Source of the DNA: Roseateles_B flavus
GTDB lineage: Bacteria > Pseudomonadota > Gammaproteobacteria > Burkholderiales > Burkholderiaceae_C
NCBI RefSeq assembly: GCF_039872765.1
Contig: NZ_JBDPZC010000007.1
Span: 186,001 to 250,000 of the forward strand
Length of the DNA stretch: 64,000 bases
Reading direction: 5' to 3'
This document shows, in pieces, positions 45,291 to 53,326 of the stretch (positions within the stretch are counted from its first letter, which is position 1; every line of letters starts with the position of its first letter). The notes below the pieces were generated by a model. It saw only the letters and a program-made list of their open reading frames with translations. It was not told where the DNA came from and made no database searches. A program made the translations under genes and the position numbers.

Positions 45291-47857
45291 GGCCGGGCCC
45301 GTGGGTGCTGAGGCGGCGGCTCGTCGGCGGCGTTCCGGCCTGACTTCTGCGCCGTCTCCAGGCACTGGCGCAACTGCTCGGCGGCCTGGTCCAGGGTCTG
45401 GCAGAGGCTGGGCGCGGCCTGGCCGCCGAGCAGGGCCTGGCAGTAGCGGCGCCGCAGGTCCAGCCAGTGCTGCCAGCGGGCTTCGAACTCGCGCAGGGCA
45501 TCGGCGTCCAGCCACAGCACGCTGCAGCGCAGATGGGCCGGGGCCTCGCGGCGCAGCAGGGCCTGGGTCAGCTCGCGGAAGCGCTCGTCGCGGCCGCGCG
45601 CCGTCCAGCCGCTGCAGACCAGGTAGAGCTGCACGCCCCCCTCGGGCAGCGGGCAGGCGGCGCTGCGGCCGTCCGTGCAGGGGCGCAGCAGCAGGGGCTC
45701 GACCAGGTGCAGGCCCTCGCCCTGCAGCTGGACCAGGCAGGCCAGCTCGTGCAGGGCATGGGCCAGGTTGCGGGCCTGCTCGCGGGTGGGCACCGCGGCC
45801 AGGCGCCAGGCGGCACGGCCGCTGTCGTCCAGCAGCAGCAGGGGGCCGGATTCGCCCGCCTCGGCATCCACGACGAAGCGCTGCGGCGCGAGGGCGGCCA
45901 GCAGGCAGTCGGTGTCAGCGCCGATGCGGCGCAGCAGCGGGCCCAGCTGCTGCAGCCGCTGCTCCAGGGTCGGTCCCTCCAGCGGCCGTGCGCGGGACTG
46001 CGAATCCAGCACGGGCTGCAGGCGGCCGATCTGATCCTCGCCCAGCGCCATGCGGGGGCTGCTGGCGCTGTGCTGCGCCTCCAGGGCCGCCAGCGTGCGG
46101 CCCAGCAGCCGGCTGTGGCCGCTCAGCATGCCCAGCTGCAGGGACAGGCGCTCCTGCAGCGGCGGGGTGTTGTCCGCCTGGTCCAGCAGGGCCCGGCTGT
46201 AGTCGGGCGCGGCATGGCGCTCCTGCGTGAGCCGTGGCAGCCGTTGCGCGAAGCTGCGCTTGAGCCGCAGCAGGTGCAGGCTCCAGGCCGCGGGCGCGAA
46301 GTAGCAGGGCAGGCCCTGCAGCAGGCCGTGGTCCAGCACCTCGCCGTGCAGGGCCAGCTGATAGTCCAGCAGGCGGTGGCGCCGCTCCAGGGGGTCGTCG
46401 TCGATCCAGCCGCCCGGGGGCAGCTGGCTCGGCGGTGTCTGCAGCAGGGCCTCGATGCCAGGCAGCTGGGCTTCGCCAGGCAGCCCGGGCCAGTAGCTGC
46501 GGGTGTCCGGCTGATCCAGGGCATAGAGGTGCGGCATCTGTTCGCGCTGCACCTGGACCTGCAGCAGGCCCTGCTCCAGCAGCGCCCGGTAGCCGGTCCA
46601 TTGCGCGCGCAGGCCGGGCACCTCGTCCCGGGCGGTCTGCAGGGCCTGCTCGTAGAGAGCGGGCAGCACGGCGGTGGCCGGCAGGTGATCCTCGCGCCGC
46701 GCGGGCAGGGGTGGCAGGTCCTCCTCGGCCGGAAAGCCCTGCCAGGTCTGCAGATGGGCCCGGGACACCGCCGAGCCGCCGCTGCCGGCACGGCGCATGT
46801 ACATCACGCGGCGCCATTCCTGCAGCTCCGCCAGCAGCGGCCCCAGCTCCAGGCGCATGGCGGCGCCGTCCTTGAGCACGGTCCAGCCTTCCAGGTCGGC
46901 GGCTCGCTCGGGCCAGCGCAGGCGTAGGGCCCAGTCCATGCCCCAGCGCTGCAGCCCGCCGTGGGGCAGCAGGGTGGCATCGGCCAGGGCCTGGTCCTCG
47001 GGCGGCAGGTCCAGGCGCAGGTCCTCGACGCTCTCGAGGCCGTGCAGGCCGCCCAGCTGGCGGGCCAGGTCGGCCGGGTGCAGCACGGGATGGCGGGACT
47101 CCAGCCACTGCAGCTCCTCCTCGTGGGCGGCCCGGCCGAGGGGGCCGTCGCTGAACTCGCCCTCGGGCTGCAGCAGGTCCTGCTCGGGGCTGTCGGGGAT
47201 GCGGCTGGAGATGCAGTCGTCGCAGCGCTGCAGCAGCTCGCCCAGCAGCTCGGGCAGCTCCCGCTCGCCGGTGACGGCGATGCGCAGCTGGCGCAGCACG
47301 ATCCAGCGCGGCTGCAGGGCCTGCGGCGGATGCGCCAGGTCCTCGGCCAGGTTGCGCCGGCTCCAGAAGGCCTTCAGCGCCTGCTGGAGCAGGCCGGGCT
47401 GGTCGGGGTCGGCGTCGCCGCGGTCCTGCAGGCTCAGGGTCCACAGGCCCTGGAAGCGGCCGGCCGGGTCTTGCTGGGCGCGGATCTGCAGCTGGCGGGC
47501 CTGCGGCAGCTGCTGGCGCAGCCACAGCTGCCAGTCGCGTTCGCTGAGGGGGCGGCAGGGCTCCTGGCGTTCGCGGTGCGAGAGGCCGAAGCGTTCCCAG
47601 GCCGCGTCGTCGTCCTGCGGCTGCAGGCCCAGCAGCGTGGGCACGGGCTGGCGCGCGGCGAAGACGTCCTCGGTGATCGCGTAGCAGAGCGCCTCCAGCA
47701 GGCTCACGCCGGGGTCGTGCAGGTTGTAGTCCGTCCAGAGCCGGCCCGAGGCCTGCTGCGCGCGGTCCACCCCCAGGGCGCGCAGGGCGTCGAAGCCCAG
47801 CGGGTCGGGGCTGTCGCCGCGGTGGCGGGCGATGCCGGTGGGCAGGGGGGCGTTCAT
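45287..47857 (-). CDS. eCIS baseplate wedge protein (Afp12-like)
   Basis: An 856-residue protein. The N-terminal block WTDYNLHDPGVSLLEALCYA (about 41-60) is the hallmark of Afp11/Afp12-type baseplate wedge proteins, related to phage gpJ/gp6. The rest is long, Leu/Gln/Arg-rich and weakly conserved. With the 1316-residue protein it should form the baseplate ring around the spike. It begins by ATGA overlap after the fibre-like gene and ends by ATGA overlap into the tape-measure gene. Gene order spike, gp25, Afp11, fibre, Afp12, tape measure is close to Afp/PVC. Confidence 0.88.
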   Translation of the reverse strand: MNAPLPTGIARHRGDSPDPLGFDALRALGVDRAQQASGRLWTDYNLHDPGVSLLEALCYAITEDVFAARQPVPTLLGLQPQDDDAAWERFGLSHRERQEPCRPLSERDWQLWLRQQLPQARQLQIRAQQDPAGRFQGLWTLSLQDRGDADPDQPGLLQQALKAFWSRRNLAEDLAHPPQALQPRWIVLRQLRIAVTGERELPELLGELLQRCDDCISSRIPDSPEQDLLQPEGEFSDGPLGRAAHEEELQWLESRHPVLHPADLARQLGGLHGLESVEDLRLDLPPEDQALADATLLPHGGLQRWGMDWALRLRWPERAADLEGWTVLKDGAAMRLELGPLLAELQEWRRVMYMRRAGSGGSAVSRAHLQTWQGFPAEEDLPPLPARREDHLPATAVLPALYEQALQTARDEVPGLRAQWTGYRALLEQGLLQVQVQREQMPHLYALDQPDTRSYWPGLPGEAQLPGIEALLQTPPSQLPPGGWIDDDPLERRHRLLDYQLALHGEVLDHGLLQGLPCYFAPAAWSLHLLRLKRSFAQRLPRLTQERHAAPDYSRALLDQADNTPPLQERLSLQLGMLSGHSRLLGRTLAALEAQHSASSPRMALGEDQIGRLQPVLDSQSRARPLEGPTLEQRLQQLGPLLRRIGADTDCLLAALAPQRFVVDAEAGESGPLLLLDDSGRAAWRLAAVPTREQARNLAHALHELACLVQLQGEGLHLVEPLLLRPCTDGRSAACPLPEGGVQLYLVCSGWTARGRDERFRELTQALLRREAPAHLRCSVLWLDADALREFEARWQHWLDLRRRYCQALLGGQAAPSLCQTLDQAAEQLRQCLETAQKSGRNAADEPPPQHPRARP

Positions 47858-48645
47858 GGCTGGGCTCCGCGGGGTTGGCCGCCCTGCATGTGGGGATCGA
47901 ACCAGAGCTGGCTGAGGTGGACCTGGATGCGCAGGTCGTCCCCGAAATTGCAGGCGGTGCGGATCTGCAGCTTGTAGCTGGCCTTGCGGCCTTCGCTACC
48001 GTGCCAGCGCAGCTGCAGGCGGTCGCAGCGGCGGCCCCACCAGGACTGGGTGGTGCGGATGCCGCGCTGGCGCTGCAGCCAGCCCAGCAGGCCACGGCCG
48101 GGGTTGTAGGTGCTCAGCGCGATGGCGTGCATGAGGCTGAAGTGACCGCTGCCGGGCTGTCCGGCGCCGGCCACCAGCTCGAAGCCCTGGCAGCCCTGCA
48201 GCTCGGGGGTCAGGTCTTGCCAGCTGCCATCGGCCAGCACCGGCCCGGGCAGGGGCAGGTTGCCGCGGCGGCCGTGGGCTGCCACATGGCCCTGGACGTC
48301 CAGGCGGTCGGCGGGATCGGCCGTGCCGATGCCCACGCGCTGGCGCAGGTCCAGGCTCAGCAGGGGGTCCGTGCCCTGGCCGGGGCTCTGGAACAGCAGC
48401 TGGTTGCGCTGGGCGTGCAGGGCGGCCCGCCACAGGGCCTGCTCGGGCATCTGGTCGCGGTAGAAGCTGATCAGCGCGTCGTGGCCCACGGGCGCATAGA
48501 TCTCCTCGCCGTTGGCGACGGTCTTGCGGAAGCCCTCGTCGGCCATGTTGAGCATGGAGTCGATGAGATCGGCGAAATGCTCCTGCGTGGGCAGCTGACC
48601 CTCGCGGAAGTAGTTCTTCAGCGTTTCGCGGTTTCTGCACGTCAT
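47854..48645 (-). CDS. Tail-fibre-like protein
   Basis: A 263-residue protein. The N-terminal part (RNRETLKNYFREGQLPTQEH, then FADLIDSMLN) is like a baseplate-attachment domain seen in fibre proteins of contractile systems. Residues about 104-120 contain VGIGTADPADRLDVQG, a repeat unit typical of phage and eCIS fibres. The C-terminal half is beta-rich with many aromatic residues and ends in YKLQIRTACNFG. Fibres determine target binding; this one is short for an Afp13 equivalent. It lies between the two large baseplate genes with 4-base overlaps both sides. A dispersed motif copy lies inside. Confidence 0.7.
   Translation of the reverse strand: MTCRNRETLKNYFREGQLPTQEHFADLIDSMLNMADEGFRKTVANGEEIYAPVGHDALISFYRDQMPEQALWRAALHAQRNQLLFQSPGQGTDPLLSLDLRQRVGIGTADPADRLDVQGHVAAHGRRGNLPLPGPVLADGSWQDLTPELQGCQGFELVAGAGQPGSGHFSLMHAIALSTYNPGRGLLGWLQRQRGIRTTQSWWGRRCDRLQLRWHGSEGRKASYKLQIRTACNFGDDLRIQVHLSQLWFDPHMQGGQPRGAQP
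48206..48221 (+). repeat. Dispersed motif copy in the fibre-like gene
   Basis: GGGGTCAGGTCTTGCC, read on the minus strand as WQDLTPE, beside the presumed fibre repeat region. Confidence 0.6.
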
Positions 48646-51600
48646 GGAGAGTCCTGCCCGATGATGAAGCTGCCACCCAGGGTGAGCTTGGCGATCCCGC
48701 TGACGGGCGCGCGGGGGCTGGGGTGTTCGCTGAGTTCAAGGAGATGACCCCGCGTGGGCAAGGCCAGGCTCCAGGGCCTGGCGGGCCTGAGCAGGCGATG
48801 GCCGGTGGCGGTGTCGCGCAGGGTGTAGTGGCCCTCGTCGTCACGGATGATGTGCAGCAGCGAGGCCTGGCCGATCTGCCCCACGCCGGGCTGGGCGCGC
48901 AGGAAGGCCTCGACTTCGTCGACCTGCAGCTGCCAGTCGAAGTGCATGGTGGGGCCGCCTTCGCGCCAGGGGGAGAGGAAGCCGCGCAGGGCGTCGGTGA
49001 TCTGGCGCAGGCGCTCGCCGGCGGGCTCGCCGGGCTTGAGGCGCAGGCTGCAGCGCACCTGCAGGCGTTCGTAGGTGGCATTGCGCACCAGCAGGGGCTG
49101 GCCCGGCGGCATGCGGGACTGCAGCCAGCGCTGGATGCGGGCCAGGGTGGCGGCGTCCAGCTTGGGCGCCTCGGCCCCGTCGGGGGCGACGCCGGCCGGC
49201 AGGGCGGGCACGACGACCACGGTCAGGCGGCCGTCGCCGCGCGGGTCGCTGCGGGGGATGCACTTCACGCGCTGCACCTCGGGGAACTGCTGCAGCACGA
49301 GGCGCTCGTAATCCCAGGGCATGGCGGCCCGGCCGCGGTGCCGCAGGCGCTCGGCGATACGGGTGATCCACTCGGGCTGCGATTCGGCCGCGCGTTCGGC
49401 GAAGGAGGGCCAGGGCTGGCGCACGGCGGCAAGACCTGGCACCGCCTCCTGGGCCGCGCGCACCGACAGCGGCGCCAGCGGCTGCGGCAGGGCCGGCCCC
49501 TGCAGGCGGGTCAGCACGCCATTGGTCCACACCCCCTGGAGACCCGCCAGCAGGGGCAGGCGCCCGTCGCCCAGCAGGCGCAGCCAGAAGGGACCGGCCG
49601 GCAGGCTGGGGCAGCCGCTGCTCATGCCCGCGGGCAGATCCAGCAGGACCACGCCGCTGCGCAGCAGGCCCTCGGTGCCGTCCATCAGCACGCGATGGGC
49701 TTCGAGCTCGACCCAGTCGTCGCCGCACCAGGCCTGCCAGCGCAGGCGCGGCAGCGGGCGGCCCAGGGGCTCGCGCGCCGATTCGGAGCGCAGCTTGAAC
49801 AGCAGGCTCAGCGTGCCCTGCGGCTGCTCGCCCTGCAGGCCGATCATCAGCTGGCCCATGGCCGGCCAGTGGGGCAGCACGGGGCGCGGGTCGGACTGGG
49901 GCAGGGCATGCAGGGCCTGGCTGCCGAAGGGCCAGAGGTAGCGCAGCTCGGTGCCGTCCGCCAGGGGCTCGCCGCTGCGGGCGGGGATGCGCTGCCTGGC
50001 GACGTAGTCCGCCTCGACAGCGGCCAGGGTGGGGGTCCAGGGCGCTTGCGGCAGGGGCGCGGGCTGCTTGAGCTTGCTGTTGAGGGTCAGGGTGCTGGTG
50101 AGCAGGCGCGGGTAGTCGGCATGGCCGAATGCATGGGGCGTGCCCGCGAGGGTCAGGCGGAAATAGCCGTGGCGGGTCAGCAGGCTGTAGTCGCGCACCG
50201 GGCCGGTGGCGGGCCGGTGCAGGCGCAGCAGGGGCGTGCCGTCGAAGTCCAGGGTCTGGTCCGCCAGGGGCTTGTTGCGGGGCGCGGCGGGGAACAGGCG
50301 CAGGCCCTGGCTGTCCGTCGGGCCCTGCCCGCCCTCGATGTCGCCGTCCCCGCCCACCTCGCGCCACCGGCCATCCGCCAGCACCGAGGCCTGCACGCGC
50401 AGTGCCTGGCTGTTCCAGGGCGCATCGGGGTAGCCGGCGTAGTGCTCGTCCCAGGCGCGGCGCGGCAGGCCCTGCCAGTGCAGGTGCAGCTGCAGGGATT
50501 GCAGCGGCTTCTGGACCAGCTCCGGGTGGCTGAACATCAGGTAGGAGCCGGGCTCTGGCAGGGGCCCGAAGGGCATGAAGGGCTTGCTGGGATCCAGGCG
50601 GCCCAGCTGGTTGTGCAGCTCCAGGGCCCGCAGCCCCTGCACCTGGACCTCCAGCTGCAGGGCCTCCAGGGGCAGCTGCTGCAGCAGGCTGCTGGCGAAG
50701 AGGCGCGAGCGGCTCTGCAGCTGCAGTTGCAGCACGGGCAGGGCGGGCCAGCCCTCGCCGTGCACCGCGGGCCGCGCGGCGCTGACGGCCGCTTGCTCCG
50801 AGCCCAGCAGCAGGCACAGCAGGAAGCCCGCGGCCGGCGGCTGCGCCGTGCCGGCTGGCTCTGCCGGCCGGGCGCCCGGCGCGCTGTGGGCCAGGGACCC
50901 GTGAATGGCGAAGACCTCGTCCACGGCCATCCAGCCCTCGGCGCCGCTGAGGGCCGCGGACCAGGCGCCGCGGAACACCCGGTCGAAGACCAGGGAGCGT
51001 TCCAGCGGGCGCTCCGAGTAGAGCAGGGACAGCGGGTCGTCCACGTCGACCTGCTGGCCGGGCTCGGGCACGTAGTCCGCCAGCACCTGCGCGGCATGGC
51101 CGCGCAGCAGGCCCAGGGCGTCCATGGGCAGATCGGCCGTGGTGGCGCAGAGCCAGACGGCGAAGAGCCGGCCCAGCCAGGGCGTCAGCGTCTCCGGGCT
51201 CTGCGCATGCAGGCAGCGGGCCAGCAGGTACTGCAGCCAGGGGGCGCCCTGCAGGCCGGGGGCCTCGTCCGTCAGGCGCTGCAGCAGCAGGCGCCAGTGC
51301 GCCTGATCCGGCGCCTCGCCCGGTGGCTGCCAGCCCTCCTGGCGCTCGCGCTGAACCAGGTACTGGCAGGCCGCCACCGAGGGCGGCGGGCCGCCGTCGG
51401 CAAAGCCTTCCGGCACGCGCAGGTGCAGGTGCAGCTGGATGCGGCGCTGGCCCTCGCGCAGCTGCAGCAGCGGGCTGGCCAGGGCCAGGCCCTGGCGCGC
51501 CGGCCGGCTGTCGCTGCCACCGCCCAGCGGCGGGCGGGCCTTGGGGTCGACGTCCGCCAGGCTGTCGGCGGCCGGCGTCTCGCCTTGCCAGGCCAGCGTG

Positions 51601-52592
51601 CCGGTGGCGTAGCCGTAGTCGCGCTCGGGCGAGATGTCGGGATCGCGGGGCTGGTAGAGGCTCAGCAGATGGCTCACCCGCAGCGGGCTCAGCCACAGCT
51701 CGTGCAGGGACTCCACGCTGCGGCTGACGCCGTCCTGGCTCGCGACGAAGCGGGTGCCGGCGGGCAGCTGCACCGGGCGCCGGGCATGGGGCTGGCGTTC
51801 CAGCAGCAGATGCACCAGGGCCGGCACCTCGGGCTCGCGGCCCAGGCCCAGGCGATGGGCGTAGTAGTAGTGCGTCAGGCGTTCGTTGAAGCGGTCCAGC
51901 GGCTCGCGGCTGAGCTGCAGCAGCTGGGTCTGGGCCAGCAGCAGGCCGATGGAAGGCTCGTGCCACTGCGTGCGCAGGCTGCCGGGCAGGGCCTTCTGGG
52001 CGGCGACCTGCAGGCCGGCCAGCACGCGGCACATCGACAGCCACAGCAGCCGGTGCTCGCGCAGGCCGGCGGGGCGCGTGGGGGTGTCCGTGCCGCTCGC
52101 CTGAAGGCCCCAGTGCGGATGCCAGGCGCGCGCGGCCTCCTCCGGCGTCAGCAGGCCGCGCAGCTGCGGGGCCAGCACGCCTGCCAGGCGGTCCTGCAGC
52201 AAGCGGGCGACGGCATGCAGCGGGTCGTCCGCCGGCACGCCGGGTTCGTCCAGGCAGGCCAGCAGGCGGCTGTGCCAGCGGTTGAGTGCCTGGGCCAGGG
52301 CCAGGCACTGGCGGCGCTGCTGGGCGGGGGCGAGGGTGTCCAGCTGCAGGGCCTGGGCCTGCCACTGGGCCACCGGCAGGGCCGAGAGCTCGGCCAGCAG
52401 CAGGCTCAGGTCCTGTTCCAGCAGGTCGGACCAGCGCCCGCCAGGCAGGCCGCGCAGGGTGATGAAGTCCAGCTGTCGCGACCACTGCAGCAGCTGGCGC
52501 AGGCGCTGGGCCAGGCTCAGCTCGTCCGGGCGGAAATGGCCGGGCAGCAGCGCGGGGCTGAGGCGGGTGTCCTGTTGCGAGCCGGTGTACAT
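48642..52592 (-). CDS. eCIS baseplate J-like protein (Afp11-like)
   Basis: A 1316-residue protein, the largest in the window. The C-terminal 230 residues show baseplate J-like features: PWDYERLVLQQFPEVQRVKC, then GDGRLTVVVVPAL, and a VRNATYERLQVRCSLRLKPG ferredoxin-like domain, as in Afp11/gp6. An N-terminal helical domain and a large beta-rich central region with many Pro and Gly are family-typical extras. The central segment PAGTRFVASQDG is also conserved in baseplate proteins. It would form the wedge that couples spike and sheath. It lies 15 bp after the gp25 gene. Confidence 0.88.
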   Translation of the reverse strand: MYTGSQQDTRLSPALLPGHFRPDELSLAQRLRQLLQWSRQLDFITLRGLPGGRWSDLLEQDLSLLLAELSALPVAQWQAQALQLDTLAPAQQRRQCLALAQALNRWHSRLLACLDEPGVPADDPLHAVARLLQDRLAGVLAPQLRGLLTPEEAARAWHPHWGLQASGTDTPTRPAGLREHRLLWLSMCRVLAGLQVAAQKALPGSLRTQWHEPSIGLLLAQTQLLQLSREPLDRFNERLTHYYYAHRLGLGREPEVPALVHLLLERQPHARRPVQLPAGTRFVASQDGVSRSVESLHELWLSPLRVSHLLSLYQPRDPDISPERDYGYATGTLAWQGETPAADSLADVDPKARPPLGGGSDSRPARQGLALASPLLQLREGQRRIQLHLHLRVPEGFADGGPPPSVAACQYLVQRERQEGWQPPGEAPDQAHWRLLLQRLTDEAPGLQGAPWLQYLLARCLHAQSPETLTPWLGRLFAVWLCATTADLPMDALGLLRGHAAQVLADYVPEPGQQVDVDDPLSLLYSERPLERSLVFDRVFRGAWSAALSGAEGWMAVDEVFAIHGSLAHSAPGARPAEPAGTAQPPAAGFLLCLLLGSEQAAVSAARPAVHGEGWPALPVLQLQLQSRSRLFASSLLQQLPLEALQLEVQVQGLRALELHNQLGRLDPSKPFMPFGPLPEPGSYLMFSHPELVQKPLQSLQLHLHWQGLPRRAWDEHYAGYPDAPWNSQALRVQASVLADGRWREVGGDGDIEGGQGPTDSQGLRLFPAAPRNKPLADQTLDFDGTPLLRLHRPATGPVRDYSLLTRHGYFRLTLAGTPHAFGHADYPRLLTSTLTLNSKLKQPAPLPQAPWTPTLAAVEADYVARQRIPARSGEPLADGTELRYLWPFGSQALHALPQSDPRPVLPHWPAMGQLMIGLQGEQPQGTLSLLFKLRSESAREPLGRPLPRLRWQAWCGDDWVELEAHRVLMDGTEGLLRSGVVLLDLPAGMSSGCPSLPAGPFWLRLLGDGRLPLLAGLQGVWTNGVLTRLQGPALPQPLAPLSVRAAQEAVPGLAAVRQPWPSFAERAAESQPEWITRIAERLRHRGRAAMPWDYERLVLQQFPEVQRVKCIPRSDPRGDGRLTVVVVPALPAGVAPDGAEAPKLDAATLARIQRWLQSRMPPGQPLLVRNATYERLQVRCSLRLKPGEPAGERLRQITDALRGFLSPWREGGPTMHFDWQLQVDEVEAFLRAQPGVGQIGQASLLHIIRDDEGHYTLRDTATGHRLLRPARPWSLALPTRGHLLELSEHPSPRAPVSGIAKLTLGGSFIIGQDSP
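49428..49443 (-). repeat. Dispersed motif copy in the Afp11-like gene
   Basis: GGCAAGACCTGGCACC, the reverse complement of GGTGCCAGGTCTTGCC; the gene reads it as VPGLA. Confidence 0.55.
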
Positions 52593-52607
52593 GCGGTGCC
52601 TTCCTGC

Positions 52608-53015
52608 TCAGCCGGCCTGGACCGGGTGGCTGGCCTGGTCCAGGTAGAGCGGGTAGACCATGTTGTGCCGGGTGTTGGTGGTGCGCACGCGGTAGGACAG
52701 GTCGATCTCGATGCGAGCCCAGTCCTCGGGCGAGACGCGCGCCTCCAGCGCCTCGACCTCGATGCGCGGCTCGAAGTACATGATGGCCAGGCGCAGCATG
52801 CTGCACAGCTCGTTGAGCGTCTGCGGCGTGGCCTGCTCGAAGACGAACTGGTGCAGCAGCGTTCCGTAGGCATGCTGCATGACCCGCTCGCCGCGGCGCG
52901 TGCCGAAGAGGATGCGCAGGCTCTCCTCGATGTCCGGCACGTCCTCGCACAGCACCAGGCGCTGGTCCGCATCGAAGCGCGGGGGGAAGCTCCAGCCTCG
53001 GCCAAGAATGCTCAT
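52608..53015 (-). CDS. GPW/gp25 baseplate protein (Afp9-like)
   Basis: A 135-residue protein of the gp25/GPW family, the most conserved wedge component of contractile tails. Typical features are ILGRGWSFPPRFD at the start, EDVPDIEESLRILFGTRRGERVM (first 20 given as EDVPDIEESLRILFGTRRGE) and the IEIDLSYRVRTTNTRHNMVYP end. gp25 starts sheath polymerisation on the baseplate. ATG 53015 is preferred to upstream TTG and GTG because it matches the family start. It begins one base after the PAAR stop codon. Confidence 0.93.
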   Translation of the reverse strand: MSILGRGWSFPPRFDADQRLVLCEDVPDIEESLRILFGTRRGERVMQHAYGTLLHQFVFEQATPQTLNELCSMLRLAIMYFEPRIEVEALEARVSPEDWARIEIDLSYRVRTTNTRHNMVYPLYLDQASHPVQAG

Positions 53016-53016
53016 G

Positions 53017-53316
53017 TCATCCACCAATCAGGACAGTGGGCAGGCCGAGCACGATGCTGCCGCCGTGCGCCGTGGGATCGCCGATGCGTGCGGCCGGCTT
53101 CTTGCCGATCATCACGGTGGTCGAGCCCATCACGATGGTGTCGGGCGGGCCCACGCAGACGGCGTTGTCCCCGACCACGGCGGCCGGGATCATGCCGATC
53201 AGCACGGTGGGCACGCCCGGCCCGACGATGGGGCCGCCCACGTGCGGGATGGGCGGCAGCCCGGGCGTCTGCATGGGGCAGGTGTGGAGGTCGGTGAGGC
53301 GGGCTGCAGGGGGCAT
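53017..53316 (-). CDS. PAAR-domain spike tip (Afp10-like)
   Basis: A 99-residue PAAR protein with four or so repeats of the short beta hairpins that build the sharp cone: PPAARLTDLHTCP, VLIGMIPAAVVGDNAVC, VMIGKKPAARIGD and the GGSIVLGLPTVLIGG end. The His and Cys in HTCP and NAVC, with a later His, may bind zinc. It caps the VgrG-like spike. It is a bare PAAR without an effector extension, so cargo is probably not carried on the tip. It lies 10 bp after the spike gene and 1 bp before gp25. Confidence 0.95.
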   Translation of the reverse strand: MPPAARLTDLHTCPMQTPGLPPIPHVGGPIVGPGVPTVLIGMIPAAVVGDNAVCVGPPDTIVMGSTTVMIGKKPAARIGDPTAHGGSIVLGLPTVLIGG

Positions 53317-53326
53317 GGCGGGCCTC

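Noticed and set aside
48723..53297. A 1524-codon plus-strand frame opposite the baseplate genes
   Set aside because: It is Gln/Gly/Ala/Arg-biased with no domain, while the opposite strand encodes clear eCIS proteins.
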